A DNA stretch of 64,000 nucleotides from Rugosibacter aromaticivorans (GCF_000934545.1 NZ_CP010554.1:1116001-1180000), one strand, 5' to 3'. Counted from the first letter of the stretch, positions 32,901-45,198 are shown. Made by a program: numbers and translations. Notes: a model not told the origin generated them from the letters alone.

Positions 32901-33776
32901 TCATATCAGCGCCCGGTTGGCCAGCCTTTCCAGCACGCGCAACGGTGAAAGAGACTGATTCTGCATGCAGGCAACGGGCAAGTAAAAGGTTTGCTCAAAC
33001 GCATGCTGCCCCGCCATGGCGGCATGCGATGCCTGGTCGGTGAATACCATCCACGTGCTGCCCGCAGGAAAGTCGAACGCAGTTTGAGCCGCTGTCGACT
33101 GGTAATCCATATTTGCCTTCATCCGGTCGTGCAGCTGCAACATGAAATGATCATAAGCGCTACGCCGGCTCTTGGTAATCCCGGTTAATTTGAGCAACTG
33201 GCTTGAGCCCCACACAGGGCGGGGCAAGGCAGGCAGGTAGCGGCGGGCGACGTTTTCGAACGGCTCACCCAGCCGCCACGAGCGGCTTTGCCCCTGCGGA
33301 TTGACATTGCTGAACACACGCAGGATTCGTTTGCCCTGTACGGGTGACGAGGGGAAGCTATCGACGTGCAATCGCGTATCGTCTTTACGCCACGAGGCCG
33401 CTCGCCGGGCAATTTCCACCGGCCGAAAACTGGTGCGCCCTTGCACTAAACCTGCTGTGTAGTGCGGCAACAAATTGTGCAGCAAGGCGACAGTCGATGT
33501 GGCAAAGCGCTGCATCATGCGCTGCAATAGCCGCTGTTCCGTTTTGTCAGCACTGCTGCCCTTGAGTATTCCGCGGGAACAATCCAGGCTGACATTCTTG
33601 CTCTTCGCCGCGATGGTTGGCGACAGAAACCGGCTCTCCTCCTCTGCTACTAAAAAGCGAAGCTGCGGGAAGAACAAGACGTCTCCTTGTTCGAGTGCCC
33701 GGAGTGCGTTTTCTTGATCTGCCGCTGAGCATGGCTGATCCCAGAACGTGTTTGGAAGGGTGACGATAGGGGTCAT
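32901..33776 (-). CDS. kdoO: Kdo hydroxylase (Fe(II)/2-oxoglutarate oxygenase)
   Basis: The 291-residue protein matches the Kdo 3-hydroxylase family that hydroxylates the Kdo sugar of lipid A-core lipopolysaccharide. Evidence is the HxD iron motif in RLHVDSFPSSP (near residue 136), the FSNVNPQGQSRSWRLGEPFE block and WMVFTDQASHAAMAGQHAFEQ containing the distal histidine. The enzyme acts at the inner face of the inner membrane on lipid-linked Kdo. Length fits the family. It is monocistronic; the 5' side opens into a 585-base region with no intact gene. Confidence 0.88.
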   Translation of the reverse strand: MTPIVTLPNTFWDQPCSAADQENALRALEQGDVLFFPQLRFLVAEEESRFLSPTIAAKSKNVSLDCSRGILKGSSADKTEQRLLQRMMQRFATSTVALLHNLLPHYTAGLVQGRTSFRPVEIARRAASWRKDDTRLHVDSFPSSPVQGKRILRVFSNVNPQGQSRSWRLGEPFENVARRYLPALPRPVWGSSQLLKLTGITKSRRSAYDHFMLQLHDRMKANMDYQSTAAQTAFDFPAGSTWMVFTDQASHAAMAGQHAFEQTFYLPVACMQNQSLSPLRVLERLANRALI

Positions 33777-34361
33777 GTTGTTTGTTTCCAGTGTGAAGCA
33801 ATGTGAAGCTTACCGTAATGGCTGTCTGAGAAAACCCGATGGCGGTGAGAGAAAATAGCATGCTGAGCGCACGGCGTCAAAATGCCTGATCGAAAAATCG
33901 GCGCTGGTGACACGGTGAATAAGACGCCATTGACGCCATTGATCGACACCGCCGCTTGCTGGACACGGGACGCTGATCTTCGCCGACGAAGCATGCGCTA
34001 CTGATTTCTCAATTGCGCTTTCATGACTGAGACATCCAACGTGAATGCAAGCGACGCTGTGCGGCTTTAGGAGTAGCGTCTGGCCTGGCCGTAGTGTTAG
34101 TTTTTTCTGTAAATCAATCGAGTCTGCTGACCCTGTTGACCTTATTTCGTATTGCCGGTGTGAACAACGGTCAAATCACCCGTCGCAGTGGCGTTTGCGC
34201 AAGCTGGTGTTCGCTGCATGTATACCCAACGTAGAGTGGACACCCTGAACCGAGCCAAAAAAAGCGCCGTCGAGGTGTTGAAGCTCGAGTTGTATTTATA
34301 ATTCATTGAAATTCTGTAGATAAATATTTAGTGACACCTCAAAACTCTCGACCAACCCACG
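33777..34361. other. Degraded intergenic region between kdoO and rarA
   Basis: No intact gene is visible. It has a dispersed-repeat copy at 33893 and AT-rich leader sequence. Around 34224-34260 there is GTAGAGTGGACACCCTGAAC, which resembles ends of some transposable elements, although I find no matching end. The open frame at 34045-34248 has no homology I recognise. An integrase remnant begins at 34362. The stretch looks like the scar of a lost mobile element. Confidence 0.5.
33893..33916 (-). repeat. Dispersed repeat copy, intergenic
   Basis: The plus strand reads AAAAATCGGCGCTGGTGACA followed by CGGT, with three differences from the reverse-complemented core. Confidence 0.82.
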
Positions 34362-34528
34362 ATGCCTGCTTCTCCAAAATTACTTGATCAGGTGTGTGAG
34401 ACGCTGCGGATACCGCATGGCAGCACCCGCACTGAGCGAGCCGCTCTGGATTGGATTAAACGATTTATCCTGCATTGCGACAAGTGCCATTCCGCCGAGA
34501 TGGGCACAGAGGTGTTTGGGAGCCTTCC

Positions 34529-34532
<4 letters not shown>
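34362..34532 (+). pseudogene. N-terminal remnant of an integron-type tyrosine recombinase
   Basis: The 56-codon frame reads MPASPKLLDQVCETLRIPHG and then STRTERAALDWIKRFILHC. This is the N-terminal SAM-like DNA-binding domain of IntI-type integrases, whose usual form is LLDQVRxxLRxxHYSxRTEqAYvxWvrRFIlFH. HSAEMGTEV also fits the next motif. The frame then ends at a TGA overlapping the rarA start codon, and the catalytic domain is missing. It indicates a former integron or related element whose right part was lost when it joined rarA. Confidence 0.7.
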
Positions 34533-38625
<4,093 letters not shown>

Positions 38626-38667
38626 TCTGAGTCTTCCCTTTTTTCTCTCAGGCTCTTCGCTTCACGG

Positions 38668-40081
38668 GAGTGTCCTGAATTTTGTGTGCAAGGCGGTTGA
38701 TGTTTCATTGATTGCTGCCTGATTTTACGCGACACGTTTCGTAAAGCGATCCCCGAACTGGATGGCGAATTGCACCATCGCGGCTTTCCAGTGAAACACC
38801 GGCATTGCCCATTCCTTGGTGATGTTTCTCAGCGCCAGCCAGATCAGCTTGGTCGCCGCCTCGTCGTTGGGGAAATGCCCGCGTGTCTTGATCGCCTTGC
38901 GGATGCGCGCGTTGACCGATTCGATGGCATTGGTGGTGTAAATCACCCGCCGAATCTCGGGCGGGAACGCAAAGAATGGCGTCACGTAGTCCCATGCACG
39001 CCGCCAGGCCGCAGCGACATGCGGCAGTTTCGTTCCCCATTCGGATTGCGCGAACGCCGTCAGCGCGACTTCTGCGGCGTCTGCGCTCGTCGCGGTGTAG
39101 ATCGGACGCAGCGCCGCTGCGACGGCTTTGCGATCCTTCCAACTGGCATAGTCCAGGCTGTTGCGGATCAAGTGCACGATGCAGGTTTGCAGGACGGCTT
39201 CCGGATACGCCGCAGCAAGCGCCTCTGGAATCCCTTTCAGACCATCGGAAACGGCGATCAGCACGTCCTCCACGCCGCGCGTCTTCAAGTCGTTGAAGAC
39301 CTTGAGCCAGAACTTGGCCCCTTCGGTGTGTTCGATCCACAGCCCGAGAATGTCGCGGCTGCCGTCGGGCAGGATGCCCAGCGCAAGATAGACCGCCTTG
39401 TTCCTGACCAGGCCGTCGTCGCGGATCTTGACCCGCAACGCGTCGAAGAAGATCACGGGGTACATCGGCTCCAGCGGTCGGGCCTGCCAGGCAGAGACTT
39501 CGGCCATGACTTCATCGGTCACGGTGCTGATGAAATCCGGCGACACCTCGACGTGATACATCTCGGTCAGGTGCGCGCGGATGTCGCGCGTGCTCATGCC
39601 GCGTGCATACATCGACAGGATCAAGTCATCAAAGCCTTCGTAGCGGCGGCCATGCTTGGGGACGATCAGGGGTTCGAACGCGCCGCTGCGGTCGCGCGGG
39701 ATGTCGATCCTGAGCGGGCCGGTGTCGGTGAGGAGCGTCTTGCCGCTGCTGCCGTTGCGATGGTTGGCAACGCCTGCGGGCTTGTCTTCGCCGGGTGCGT
39801 AGCCCAGATGCAGGCTCATCTCAGCAGCCAGCGCGCGCTCGATGATCGCGCGTTTCAGGCGTGCGGTGAGGTCGTTGACCTCGCTGCCGGTCATCGGTGC
39901 GCTGACCAGTGTGTCCAGCTGTGCCTGCATCTCGGGCGTAAACGCAGGCGCGTTGCGCGCATCCTCAATGGATTGCTGAACCATGCTCAGCTTCTTGGGT
40001 TTCGTTTGTTGCTCGGGCATATCTCGTTCCTTTCTCGAACTGATGAATATGCCTTACACACAAAAATTCGGATAGGCTCCG
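38668..40081 (-). mobile_element. IS256-family insertion sequence, complete, with target duplication
   Basis: The element has imperfect terminal inverted repeats: left GAGTGTCCTGAATTTTGTGT, right (reverse complement) GAGCCTATCCGAATTTTTGT, both continuing GTGYAAGGC-like. The direct repeat CGCTTCACGG flanks it at 38658-38667 and 40082-40091. The family usually duplicates 8-9 bases, so the last two G may be chance. It is about 1414 bp with one transposase. The right end lies 12 bases from the -10 box of tRNA-Ser. Confidence 0.9.
38725..40020 (-). CDS. IS256-family transposase
   Basis: The 431-residue transposase appears intact. It has the N-terminal DNA-binding part (SEVNDLTARLKRAIIERALAAE), and the DDE core with YPVIFFDALRVKIRDDG (first D) and ILIAVSDGLKGIPEALAAAYPE (second D). 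The EWGTKLPHVAAAWRR and YTTNAIESVNARIRKAIKTR segments contain the family glutamate. The NAIE motif is diagnostic of Mutator-like IS256 enzymes. The start has a ribosome-like GAAAGGAACGAGAT upstream. Both the transposase and the ends seem functional, so the element may be active. Confidence 0.96.
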   Translation of the reverse strand: MPEQQTKPKKLSMVQQSIEDARNAPAFTPEMQAQLDTLVSAPMTGSEVNDLTARLKRAIIERALAAEMSLHLGYAPGEDKPAGVANHRNGSSGKTLLTDTGPLRIDIPRDRSGAFEPLIVPKHGRRYEGFDDLILSMYARGMSTRDIRAHLTEMYHVEVSPDFISTVTDEVMAEVSAWQARPLEPMYPVIFFDALRVKIRDDGLVRNKAVYLALGILPDGSRDILGLWIEHTEGAKFWLKVFNDLKTRGVEDVLIAVSDGLKGIPEALAAAYPEAVLQTCIVHLIRNSLDYASWKDRKAVAAALRPIYTATSADAAEVALTAFAQSEWGTKLPHVAAAWRRAWDYVTPFFAFPPEIRRVIYTTNAIESVNARIRKAIKTRGHFPNDEAATKLIWLALRNITKEWAMPVFHWKAAMVQFAIQFGDRFTKRVA

Positions 40082-40108
40082 CTTCACGGTTATAATCCCG
40101 CGTTGCGG

Positions 40109-40451
<343 letters not shown>

Positions 40452-40474
40452 AAAAATACCTCTTGACGTCTTGC

Positions 40475-40493
40475 TTTTGGGATTGTCCCAAAA
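40475..40493. promoter_or_regulatory. Palindromic operator between divergent phage genes
   Basis: TTTTGGGA (40475-40482), TTG, then TCCCAAAA (40486-40493). It lies in the 99-base divergent region between the regulator (40451) and the 40551 gene, near a TTGACG at 40463, so it is a likely repressor site. Confidence 0.65.
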
Positions 40494-40550
40494 AAGAATC
40501 ATCGCCACTTTGCCTTACCCGGCAAAATCAGTCAAGGAGAAACAAAAACG

Positions 40551-40826
40551 ATGTTTGACCTTCCCGGTTCTCGTATCCAGTTCGGCCCCAAGCCTGCCAA
40601 GCCGAAGCGTGGCCGTCCTTCTAACCAATCTAGGTTTCTCGAAAATCAAAAAGACCTTTTTCCTGTCGATTTGTATATTGTGAAGTTGTCTGTATCAACA
40701 AAAGTTATTACGGATTCAGATAGTTTTGAGGCCGTCGCCGAAGGGCGGCGGAGCCGCCCCGGCGATGCCTCGAAGCTTTACGTGCCAGTTACACGTAAAG
40801 TTAGTCTCAAACCAATACAAAAATGA
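40551..40826 (+). CDS. Small AT-hook-like protein of the filamentous-phage remnant
   Basis: The 91-residue product starts MFDLPGSRIQFGPKPAKPKR and continues GRPSNQSRF. KPKRGRPSN is an AT-hook-like DNA-binding motif. The rest has short beta-like stretches (LYIVKLSVSTKVI). I recognise no named family. It sits where inoviruses carry a small DNA-binding protein gene before the replication gene, and its stop overlaps that gene's ATG (ATGA). GAGGAA-like AAGGAGAAA precedes the start. Part of its coding DNA forms a long hairpin. Confidence 0.6.
   Translation: MFDLPGSRIQFGPKPAKPKRGRPSNQSRFLENQKDLFPVDLYIVKLSVSTKVITDSDSFEAVAEGRRSRPGDASKLYVPVTRKVSLKPIQK
40728..40771. other. Long GC-rich hairpin inside the small phage gene
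   Basis: Three nested stems: GAGGC/GCCTC, TCGCCG/CGGCGA and GGGCGGC/GCCGCCC around loop GGA, with only small bulges. It is strikingly GC-rich in an AT-rich tract. It could be a phage replication or packaging hairpin or a REP-like insertion; it lies in frame. Confidence 0.7.
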
Positions 40827-41176
40827 GCCTTATTCCGGTCTTTGTCGATTGGCTCACGATTCGTCAGGATCACGGAGATGGTTGTTCTCCTCGTATCAAT
40901 GGCGGCAGGTTCATGTCCATTGATGCCGATGGCTCAGTGGAGTACCTCATTGATAAAAGGGCAGGTCTGGAAGGCTCTTTCAATTCCAGATTCGAGTTAC
41001 GTTCTGACGGCTCTACCGTTGAGTTTTCCGGAAACATTGCCCGTTTTAATCGCCGCGACAATCTCTTTGGCTATGACTGGTCGGAAACGATACGGCGCAT
41101 TAATGCCTTGTTGAATCTGTACTCAATACCTCCATTCACGGCGGGTAAGCTCTATCGTTTCTCCTGTCGGCGCTGA
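40823..41176 (+). pseudogene. Filamentous-phage replication initiation protein, N-terminal fragment
   Basis: The frame encodes MSLIPVFVDWLTIRQDHGDG, then GGRFMSIDADGSVEYLIDKR and RFELRSDGSTVEFSGNIARF. These are the typical N-terminal blocks of inovirus gene II/replication initiation proteins, with VDWLTI and GNIARFNRRDN especially clear. Intact relatives are roughly 350-400 residues (from memory), whereas this stops at 117 residues. The stop lies inside a perfect hairpin (41161-41190), and no phage coat or assembly genes follow. The catalytic tyrosine region is missing, so this is a truncated relic. Confidence 0.75.
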
Positions 41177-41190
41177 CCCGCCGACAGGAG
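41161..41190. other. Perfect hairpin at the truncation point of the phage rep gene
   Basis: CTCCTGTCGGCG (41161-41172), loop CTGACC, CGCCGACAGGAG (41179-41190). The 12-base stem has no mismatch, and the rep stop codon is in the loop. No T run follows. Confidence 0.75.
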
Positions 41191-41302
41191 AGCCGCCAGA
41201 TTATCAATCAAAGAGTCCACAGAAAACTGAAAAGCCTGGGGTTGTCGTTACTGATGTATCGGGCCAGATGCGTTCCTAGGTTTTAATATCGTTTTCTGAC
41301 TC

Positions 41303-41334
41303 AAGAAAAAACCCGCCGAAGCAGGTTTTTTCTT
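41303..41334. terminator. Bidirectional intrinsic terminator
   Basis: AGAAAAAACCCGCCGAAGCA continues as GGTTTTTTCTTT. The stem pairs AAAAAACC with GGTTTTTT and ends in a GCCGAAGC tip. It separates the phage remnant from the minus-strand coiled-coil gene. Confidence 0.85.
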
Positions 41335-41353
41335 TAGTAGAAGGTGTAGATAA

Positions 41354-41599
41354 CTAAGCTGGCGTCAATTCTAGTCGCTTCTCGATGCGTTCGATTCGAT
41401 CACCTTGTTTATCTAGGCGCAATTGAATCATGGCCATATCCCCATGAATGTTGGCGATACCTTTCTCGGCAAGGGTTAAGCGTTCGTCGATGGACGTAAT
41501 TCGCATTTTTATTTCGCTGATATCGTCTTTGATCTGCGCGGTGTCCGAGCGTATGGCACGCAGGTGCTCAAGAATCAGGTTTTCTGCTTTTTCCGTCAT
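41354..41599 (-). CDS. Small coiled-coil protein
   Basis: The 81-residue product is almost entirely heptad-like: AENLILEHLRAIRSDTAQIK, then ISEIKMRITSIDERLTLAEK and IQLRLDKQGDRIERIEKRLE. This predicts one long parallel coiled coil with no catalytic signature. ATG 41599 has a perfect AAGGAG site. The family is unknown to me; similar short proteins occur near toxin-antitoxin loci and in phages. It follows one copy of a 131-base leader shared with the DUF1640-like gene and ends at the terminator at 41303. Confidence 0.75.
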   Translation of the reverse strand: MTEKAENLILEHLRAIRSDTAQIKDDISEIKMRITSIDERLTLAEKGIANIHGDMAMIQLRLDKQGDRIERIEKRLELTPA

Positions 41600-41618
41600 G
41601 GTTTTGTACTCCTTGTGG

Positions 41619-41792
41619 TTAAGTGTATCTTAAAAGCCGTTTTCCCACATCTGGCCTGGATTCCGAACCCTCTTCGTTTGGGTTTTCGGGTTTCGCCGGT
41701 TTGACCCCACGGCAGGGCTGCGGAATCTGCGCCGGTGGAGGGCAAGGCTTAGCCCCGCGGGTCTGCAAGATGCTCAGAACGACGAAAGCCAT
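41619..41792 (-). CDS. Hypothetical 57-residue proline-rich peptide
   Basis: From ATG 41792 (AAGGG upstream) the frame reads MAFVVLSILQTRG, a short hydrophobic stretch. A Pro/Lys/Asn-rich tail (CPPPAQIPQPCRGVKPAKPE and beyond) follows, encoded by the 131-base repeat. It is not recognised. The same reading frame is open through the second repeat copy at 42215, where no start is attached. It may be a short real gene whose 3' end was duplicated, or an incidental frame. Confidence 0.4.
   Translation of the reverse strand: MAFVVLSILQTRGAKPCPPPAQIPQPCRGVKPAKPENPNEEGSESRPDVGKRLLRYT
41621..41751 (-). repeat. 131-bp direct repeat, copy 1 (leader of coiled-coil gene)
   Basis: It begins AAGTGTATCTTAAAAGCCGT on the plus strand and matches copy 2 at 42215-42345 with three visible substitutions. 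In each case it ends about 20 bases before the start codon of a small minus-strand gene, so it probably carries the promoter. Confidence 0.92.
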
Positions 41793-41916
41793 GATAGATT
41801 GCCCTTTTTCGGTTGGTTGCTTGGTCACCAGAGCCGGCACAAGAGTTCTGAGATTTTGGTTTTCATCGAAGCGCATAGAATTTAATCAACTCCGATTGGA
41901 GCTTGATCCACCCAAG

Positions 41917-41943
41917 AAAAAGCCCTCCGAAGAGGGCTTTTTT
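41917..41943. terminator. Intrinsic terminator of the DUF1640-like gene
   Basis: AAAAAGCCCTCCGAAGAGGG then CTTTTTT: stem AAGCCCTC/GAGGGCTT around CGA, with A and T tracts on both sides, so it works in both directions. It lies 20 bases after the stop at 41964 on the minus strand. Confidence 0.85.
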
Positions 41944-41963
41944 CCACGGAAATAGTAGATAAC

Positions 41964-42194
41964 TTAAAGTAGCTTGACTATGGTGGCCACAATGCCAATT
42001 GCGGCTGCGATCAATGTGCCAAGCTTCAGTGTAAGCCTGTACTCTAATTCTCTTAAGTCGTGTTTGGTAGCAACTTCTGCGACCGTCAACGCGTCTTTTA
42101 ATGCCTCGTTGATGCCTTCGGCTTGATCCTGAGTGAATCCACGCTTTTCCAGCGTTTTCACAAATTGATGAGTATCAAAGCTTAAAGTCGCCAT
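41964..42194 (-). CDS. DUF1640-like small membrane-anchored coiled-coil protein
   Basis: ATG 42194 with AAGGAG upstream gives a 76-residue protein starting MATLSFDTHQFVKTLEKRGF. QAEGINEALKDAL follows, then the ATKHDLRELEYRLTLKL coiled coil and a C-terminal transmembrane helix (LIAAAIGIVATIVKLL). This pattern matches DUF1640 (CCDC90-like) proteins. Function is unknown. It is controlled by the second copy of the 131-base leader and ends in its own terminator, parallel to the neighbouring coiled-coil gene. Confidence 0.78.
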   Translation of the reverse strand: MATLSFDTHQFVKTLEKRGFTQDQAEGINEALKDALTVAEVATKHDLRELEYRLTLKLGTLIAAAIGIVATIVKLL

Positions 42195-42214
42195 GGTGCT
42201 ATTCTCCTTTTGAT

Positions 42215-42345
42215 AAGTGTAGCTTAAAAGCGGTTTTCCCACATCTGGCCTGGATTCCGAACCCCCTTCGTTTGGGTTTTCGGGTTTCGCCGGTTTGACC
42301 CCACGGCAGGGCTGCGGAATCTGCGCCGGTGGAGGGCAAGGCTTA
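42215..42345 (-). repeat. 131-bp direct repeat, copy 2 (leader of DUF1640-like gene)
   Basis: It begins AAGTGTAGCTTAAAAGCGGT on the plus strand. The spacing to its gene start is the same as in copy 1 (about 20 bases), and only three substitutions separate the copies, so the duplication is recent or is homogenised. Confidence 0.92.
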
Positions 42346-42391
42346 CCGGCGGAACCTGAAAACCTTTAGGGCGAAACCCTCTAATTTGCTT

Positions 42392-42966
42392 TTAAGCAGC
42401 TTCAATCTTTAATTGCAGCGGTACTTTTGCCTGATGCCGTTTGATAGCGCGCTTGATGCTCGATATGTACGCGGCATACTGCCTGGCTAGCGCCGTTTTA
42501 GTGTATTTTTCGCTGTGTCACTGGCGTAGCATCTTCGGATGCCCGGATTCTGGAAAACCGTATGGACGCCCAAATTCTGCGCCGCGCTCGAGGGCTGCTT
42601 CCATTCCAGCTCGAGTTATTTCGCGGATCAGCTCGCGTTCGAACGCTGCGAAGGCGTCGATGATTTGCATCATCATGCGGCCCACTGGTGACTTTGTATC
42701 TATAACTTCTGTCAGCCTCAGGAAGGCAGCGCCTACGTTTTCTATTCTGTCGAGGATCTCTAAAAGATGACTAAAGGTGACTCGGTGATCGAGCTACTCT
42801 GTTAAGGTTGAACACTACGAACGTATCGCCTTTTTGTAATTCGGATAACACTTCTTCCAGTACTGGTCGCTTTCTGTCTCCGCCAGAGCGTTTTTCTTCA
42901 TATATTTTTCAACACCTGCGCTTGAGTGCATCATCCAGCATGGGGATGCTGGTGGCGTACCGCCGA
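42392..42966 (-). pseudogene. Decayed serine recombinase (resolvase/invertase)
   Basis: Minus-strand fragments are KIYEEKRSGGDRKRPVLEEV, GDTFVVFNLNRVARS, then in another frame SHLLEILDRIENVGAAFLRL and TEVIDTKSPVGRMMMQIIDA, AFERELIREITRAGMEAALE. These cover the resolvase catalytic domain after the active serine. A short duplication (AGTCACCTTTAGTCATCTTT) breaks the frame near 42770, another stop follows FGRPYGFPESGHPKMLRQ, and the N-terminal serine region is degraded. The C-terminal helix-turn-helix (TALARQYAAYISSIKRAIKR) persists to 42392. It may have mobilised the nearby cassettes. Confidence 0.8.
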
Positions 42967-42967
42967 A

Positions 42968-44734
42968 TTATTTTTTTGCTGTTCCATGCCATGACTCCTT
43001 TAGTGTCACTATGCGATTGAATATCGGTGTGCCGGATGTCGAATCGACATGATCCGCAATGAAGTAGCCATGGCGTTCGAATTGAAAGCGTTCTTCAGCG
43101 GCTGCATTTTTTAGTGTCGGCTCGAGTTGTGCCTTGACTGTAATGCGCGAATTCTGGTTGAGATCGCTGATGAAATCACCACCATCGGCACCCGGTGCTT
43201 CAACGGCAAACAAGCGGTCATAGAGGCGTACTTCAGCAGCATAGGCGTGAGCTGCGGACACCCAATGGATGTTGCCCTTGACTTTGTAAGTGTCTGATCC
43301 CGGCGTGCCGGATTTTGAATCGGGCAGGTATTCGCAATGTACCGCAGTGATCTTGCCGCTGGCATCTTTATCGCAGCCGATGCATTTAATGACAAAGCCA
43401 TAACGCAGGCGCACAGTGTTGCCGGGGAAGAGGCGGAAGTAGCCTTTGATGGGCGTTTCCATAAAGTCTTCGCGCTCTATCCACAATTCTTTTGAGAAAG
43501 GAATCGGGCGTTTGCCCCACTCGGGTTTTTGCGGGTGGTTGGGTGCTTCACACATTTCTTCTTGCTTGTCCGGGTAGTTGTCGATGATGAGCTTGACCGG
43601 GTCAAGCACGGCGATGCGGCGCGGGGCGATGTCGTTTAGATGCTGGCGCTGGCATTCTTCGAACACGCTGAAGTCGATCCATGAATCGGATTTGCTGACG
43701 CCTATCATCTCGGCAAAGTGGCGAAACCCTTCGGGCGTGTAGCCACGCCGGCGCGCACCCACGAGCGTGGGCAGGCGCGGGTCGTCCCAGCCGCTGACAT
43801 GTTTTTCTTCAACGAGTTGAATCAGCTTGCGCTTGGAGAGCACGACATAGGAGAGGTTAAGCCGCGAGAATTCAATCTGCTGCGGCAACGGCGTATTCAC
43901 GCAGCCCAGCTCGGCCAGCCGGGTCAAAAGCCAGTCGTAGAATGGGCGCTGGTCTTCAAACTCCAGCGTGCAGATCGAATGCGTAATGTTTTCCAGCGCG
44001 TCCTCAATCGGGTGAGCGAAGGTGTACATCGGATAGATGCACCAGGTGTCCCCCGTGTTGTGGTGCGTGGCGTGGCGGATGCGATAAATGGTGGGGTCGC
44101 GCAGGTTGATGTTGCTTGATGCCATGTTGATCTTGGCGCGCAGCACGTGTGTGCCATCAGCGAATTCGCCGGCTTTCATGCGGGCAAATAGCTCGCGATT
44201 TTCAGCGGCTGTACGTGTGCGAAAAGGCGAATCTTTACCCGCTTCGGTCAGCGTGCCGCGCCGCGCGCGCATCTCTTCGGGGGTTTGCGAATCGACATAG
44301 GCGTGGCCTGCGTCGATCAATTTTTCAGCGAACGCAAGCATCCAGGGAAAGTAGTCCGAGGCGTGGTAGAGATTGTTCTCTGCGCCAAAGTGCCAGTCAA
44401 ATCCCAGCCAGCGCACTGCGTCGATAATCGAATCGGCATACTCCTGTTCTTCTTTCTCCGGATTGGTGTCATCAAAACGCAGGTGACACGCGCCGTCGTA
44501 GTCACGTGCCAAACCAAAATTCAGGCAAATCGACTTGGCGTGGCCAAAGTGCAGATAGCCATTCGGCTCCGGCGGAAAGCGGGTGCGGATCTTTGCCGTA
44601 TCACCAGCGCCGAGTTTTTGTTGTGCGGCCGGACCGGGCTTGCCGCTCCAAGCGCGTGCAGCATATTTTCCGGCGGCAAGATCGGCCTCGATGATATGCC
44701 GAATGAAGTTAGAGGTTTTTTCGGTGTCAGACAT
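42968..44734 (-). CDS. glnS: Glutaminyl-tRNA synthetase
   Basis: ATG 44734 (MSDTEKTSNFIRHIIEADL) fits family starts; the longer frame is spurious. The 588-residue class I enzyme has RFPPEPNGYLHFGHAKSICL with the HIGH-like HFGH (near residue 60) and VLSKRKL as the KMSKS-like loop. The anticodon-binding beta barrels follow, ending in TLKESWHG. Residues about 39-47 (KLGAGDTAK), just before RTRFPPEPNG, are encoded by a dispersed-repeat copy in the normally short and variable linker. Its 3' end touches the recombinase relic. Confidence 0.97.
   Translation of the reverse strand: MSDTEKTSNFIRHIIEADLAAGKYAARAWSGKPGPAAQQKLGAGDTAKIRTRFPPEPNGYLHFGHAKSICLNFGLARDYDGACHLRFDDTNPEKEEQEYADSIIDAVRWLGFDWHFGAENNLYHASDYFPWMLAFAEKLIDAGHAYVDSQTPEEMRARRGTLTEAGKDSPFRTRTAAENRELFARMKAGEFADGTHVLRAKINMASSNINLRDPTIYRIRHATHHNTGDTWCIYPMYTFAHPIEDALENITHSICTLEFEDQRPFYDWLLTRLAELGCVNTPLPQQIEFSRLNLSYVVLSKRKLIQLVEEKHVSGWDDPRLPTLVGARRRGYTPEGFRHFAEMIGVSKSDSWIDFSVFEECQRQHLNDIAPRRIAVLDPVKLIIDNYPDKQEEMCEAPNHPQKPEWGKRPIPFSKELWIEREDFMETPIKGYFRLFPGNTVRLRYGFVIKCIGCDKDASGKITAVHCEYLPDSKSGTPGSDTYKVKGNIHWVSAAHAYAAEVRLYDRLFAVEAPGADGGDFISDLNQNSRITVKAQLEPTLKNAAAEERFQFERHGYFIADHVDSTSGTPIFNRIVTLKESWHGTAKK
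44595..44619 (+). repeat. Dispersed repeat copy inside glnS
   Basis: GCCGTATCACCAGCGCCGAG plus TTTTT, one mismatch. On the coding strand it reads KLGAGDTA, the same frame as the hrpA and yhdP copies. Confidence 0.9.
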
Positions 44735-44804
44735 GAGTGCGCCAAACGAATACAAAGATGTAATTCTACTGGCAGGCGTAAAAGGCAGGCGTAAAATAGC
44801 TGCG

Positions 44805-45188
44805 ATGAATTGGATAAGTCTTTTTGCAATTGGACTCGGTGCCATGCTGGGCGCATGGTTACGCTGGGGGCTGGGGCTATGGCTGAACCCGCTGTTTCCC
44901 ACAGTGCCGCTGGGCACGCTGGCGGCGAATCTGCTCGGCGGTTATCTGGTAGGCGCTGCCGTTACGGTGTTTCACCTGAATGTCGATCTTTCACCTGAAT
45001 TGCGCTTGTTCTTCATTACCGGCGTGCTAGGTGCGCTGACGACGTTTTCCACCTTTTCAGCAGAAGTTGTAGCGCTGATTCAACGCGCCGAGTATGGCTG
45101 GGCGGTGGGTGCGGCCTCAATCCATTTGTTTGGTTCGCTGCTGATGACCGGCCTGGGCATTTTGACCATACAAAAATTAGCGCAATGA
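44805..45188 (+). CDS. crcB: Fluoride ion channel CrcB
   Basis: The 127-residue protein starting at ATG 44805 has four membrane helices and Fluc signatures. These are GLGAMLGAWLRWGLG in helix 1, GTLAANLLGGYLVG with the key Asn in helix 2, and GVLGALTTFSTFSAEVV with the phenylalanine-box and sodium-site residues in helix 3. It forms a dual-topology dimer that expels fluoride. No fluoride riboswitch is apparent in the 70 bases between it and divergent glnS; instead GGCAGGCGTAAAA is tandemly repeated at 44771-44796. hrpA follows after 10 bases. Confidence 0.93.
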   Translation: MNWISLFAIGLGAMLGAWLRWGLGLWLNPLFPTVPLGTLAANLLGGYLVGAAVTVFHLNVDLSPELRLFFITGVLGALTTFSTFSAEVVALIQRAEYGWAVGAASIHLFGSLLMTGLGILTIQKLAQ

Positions 45189-45198
45189 GGCGGGTGCA

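Noticed and set aside
34045..34248. A 67-codon plus-strand open frame in the kdoO-rarA gap
   Set aside because: It has no homology I recognise, no ribosome site and unusual composition. It probably lies in mobile-element debris.
44735..44804. Possible fluoride riboswitch before crcB
   Set aside because: The 70-base gap lacks the conserved pseudoknot sequence and consists largely of a 13-base tandem repeat.
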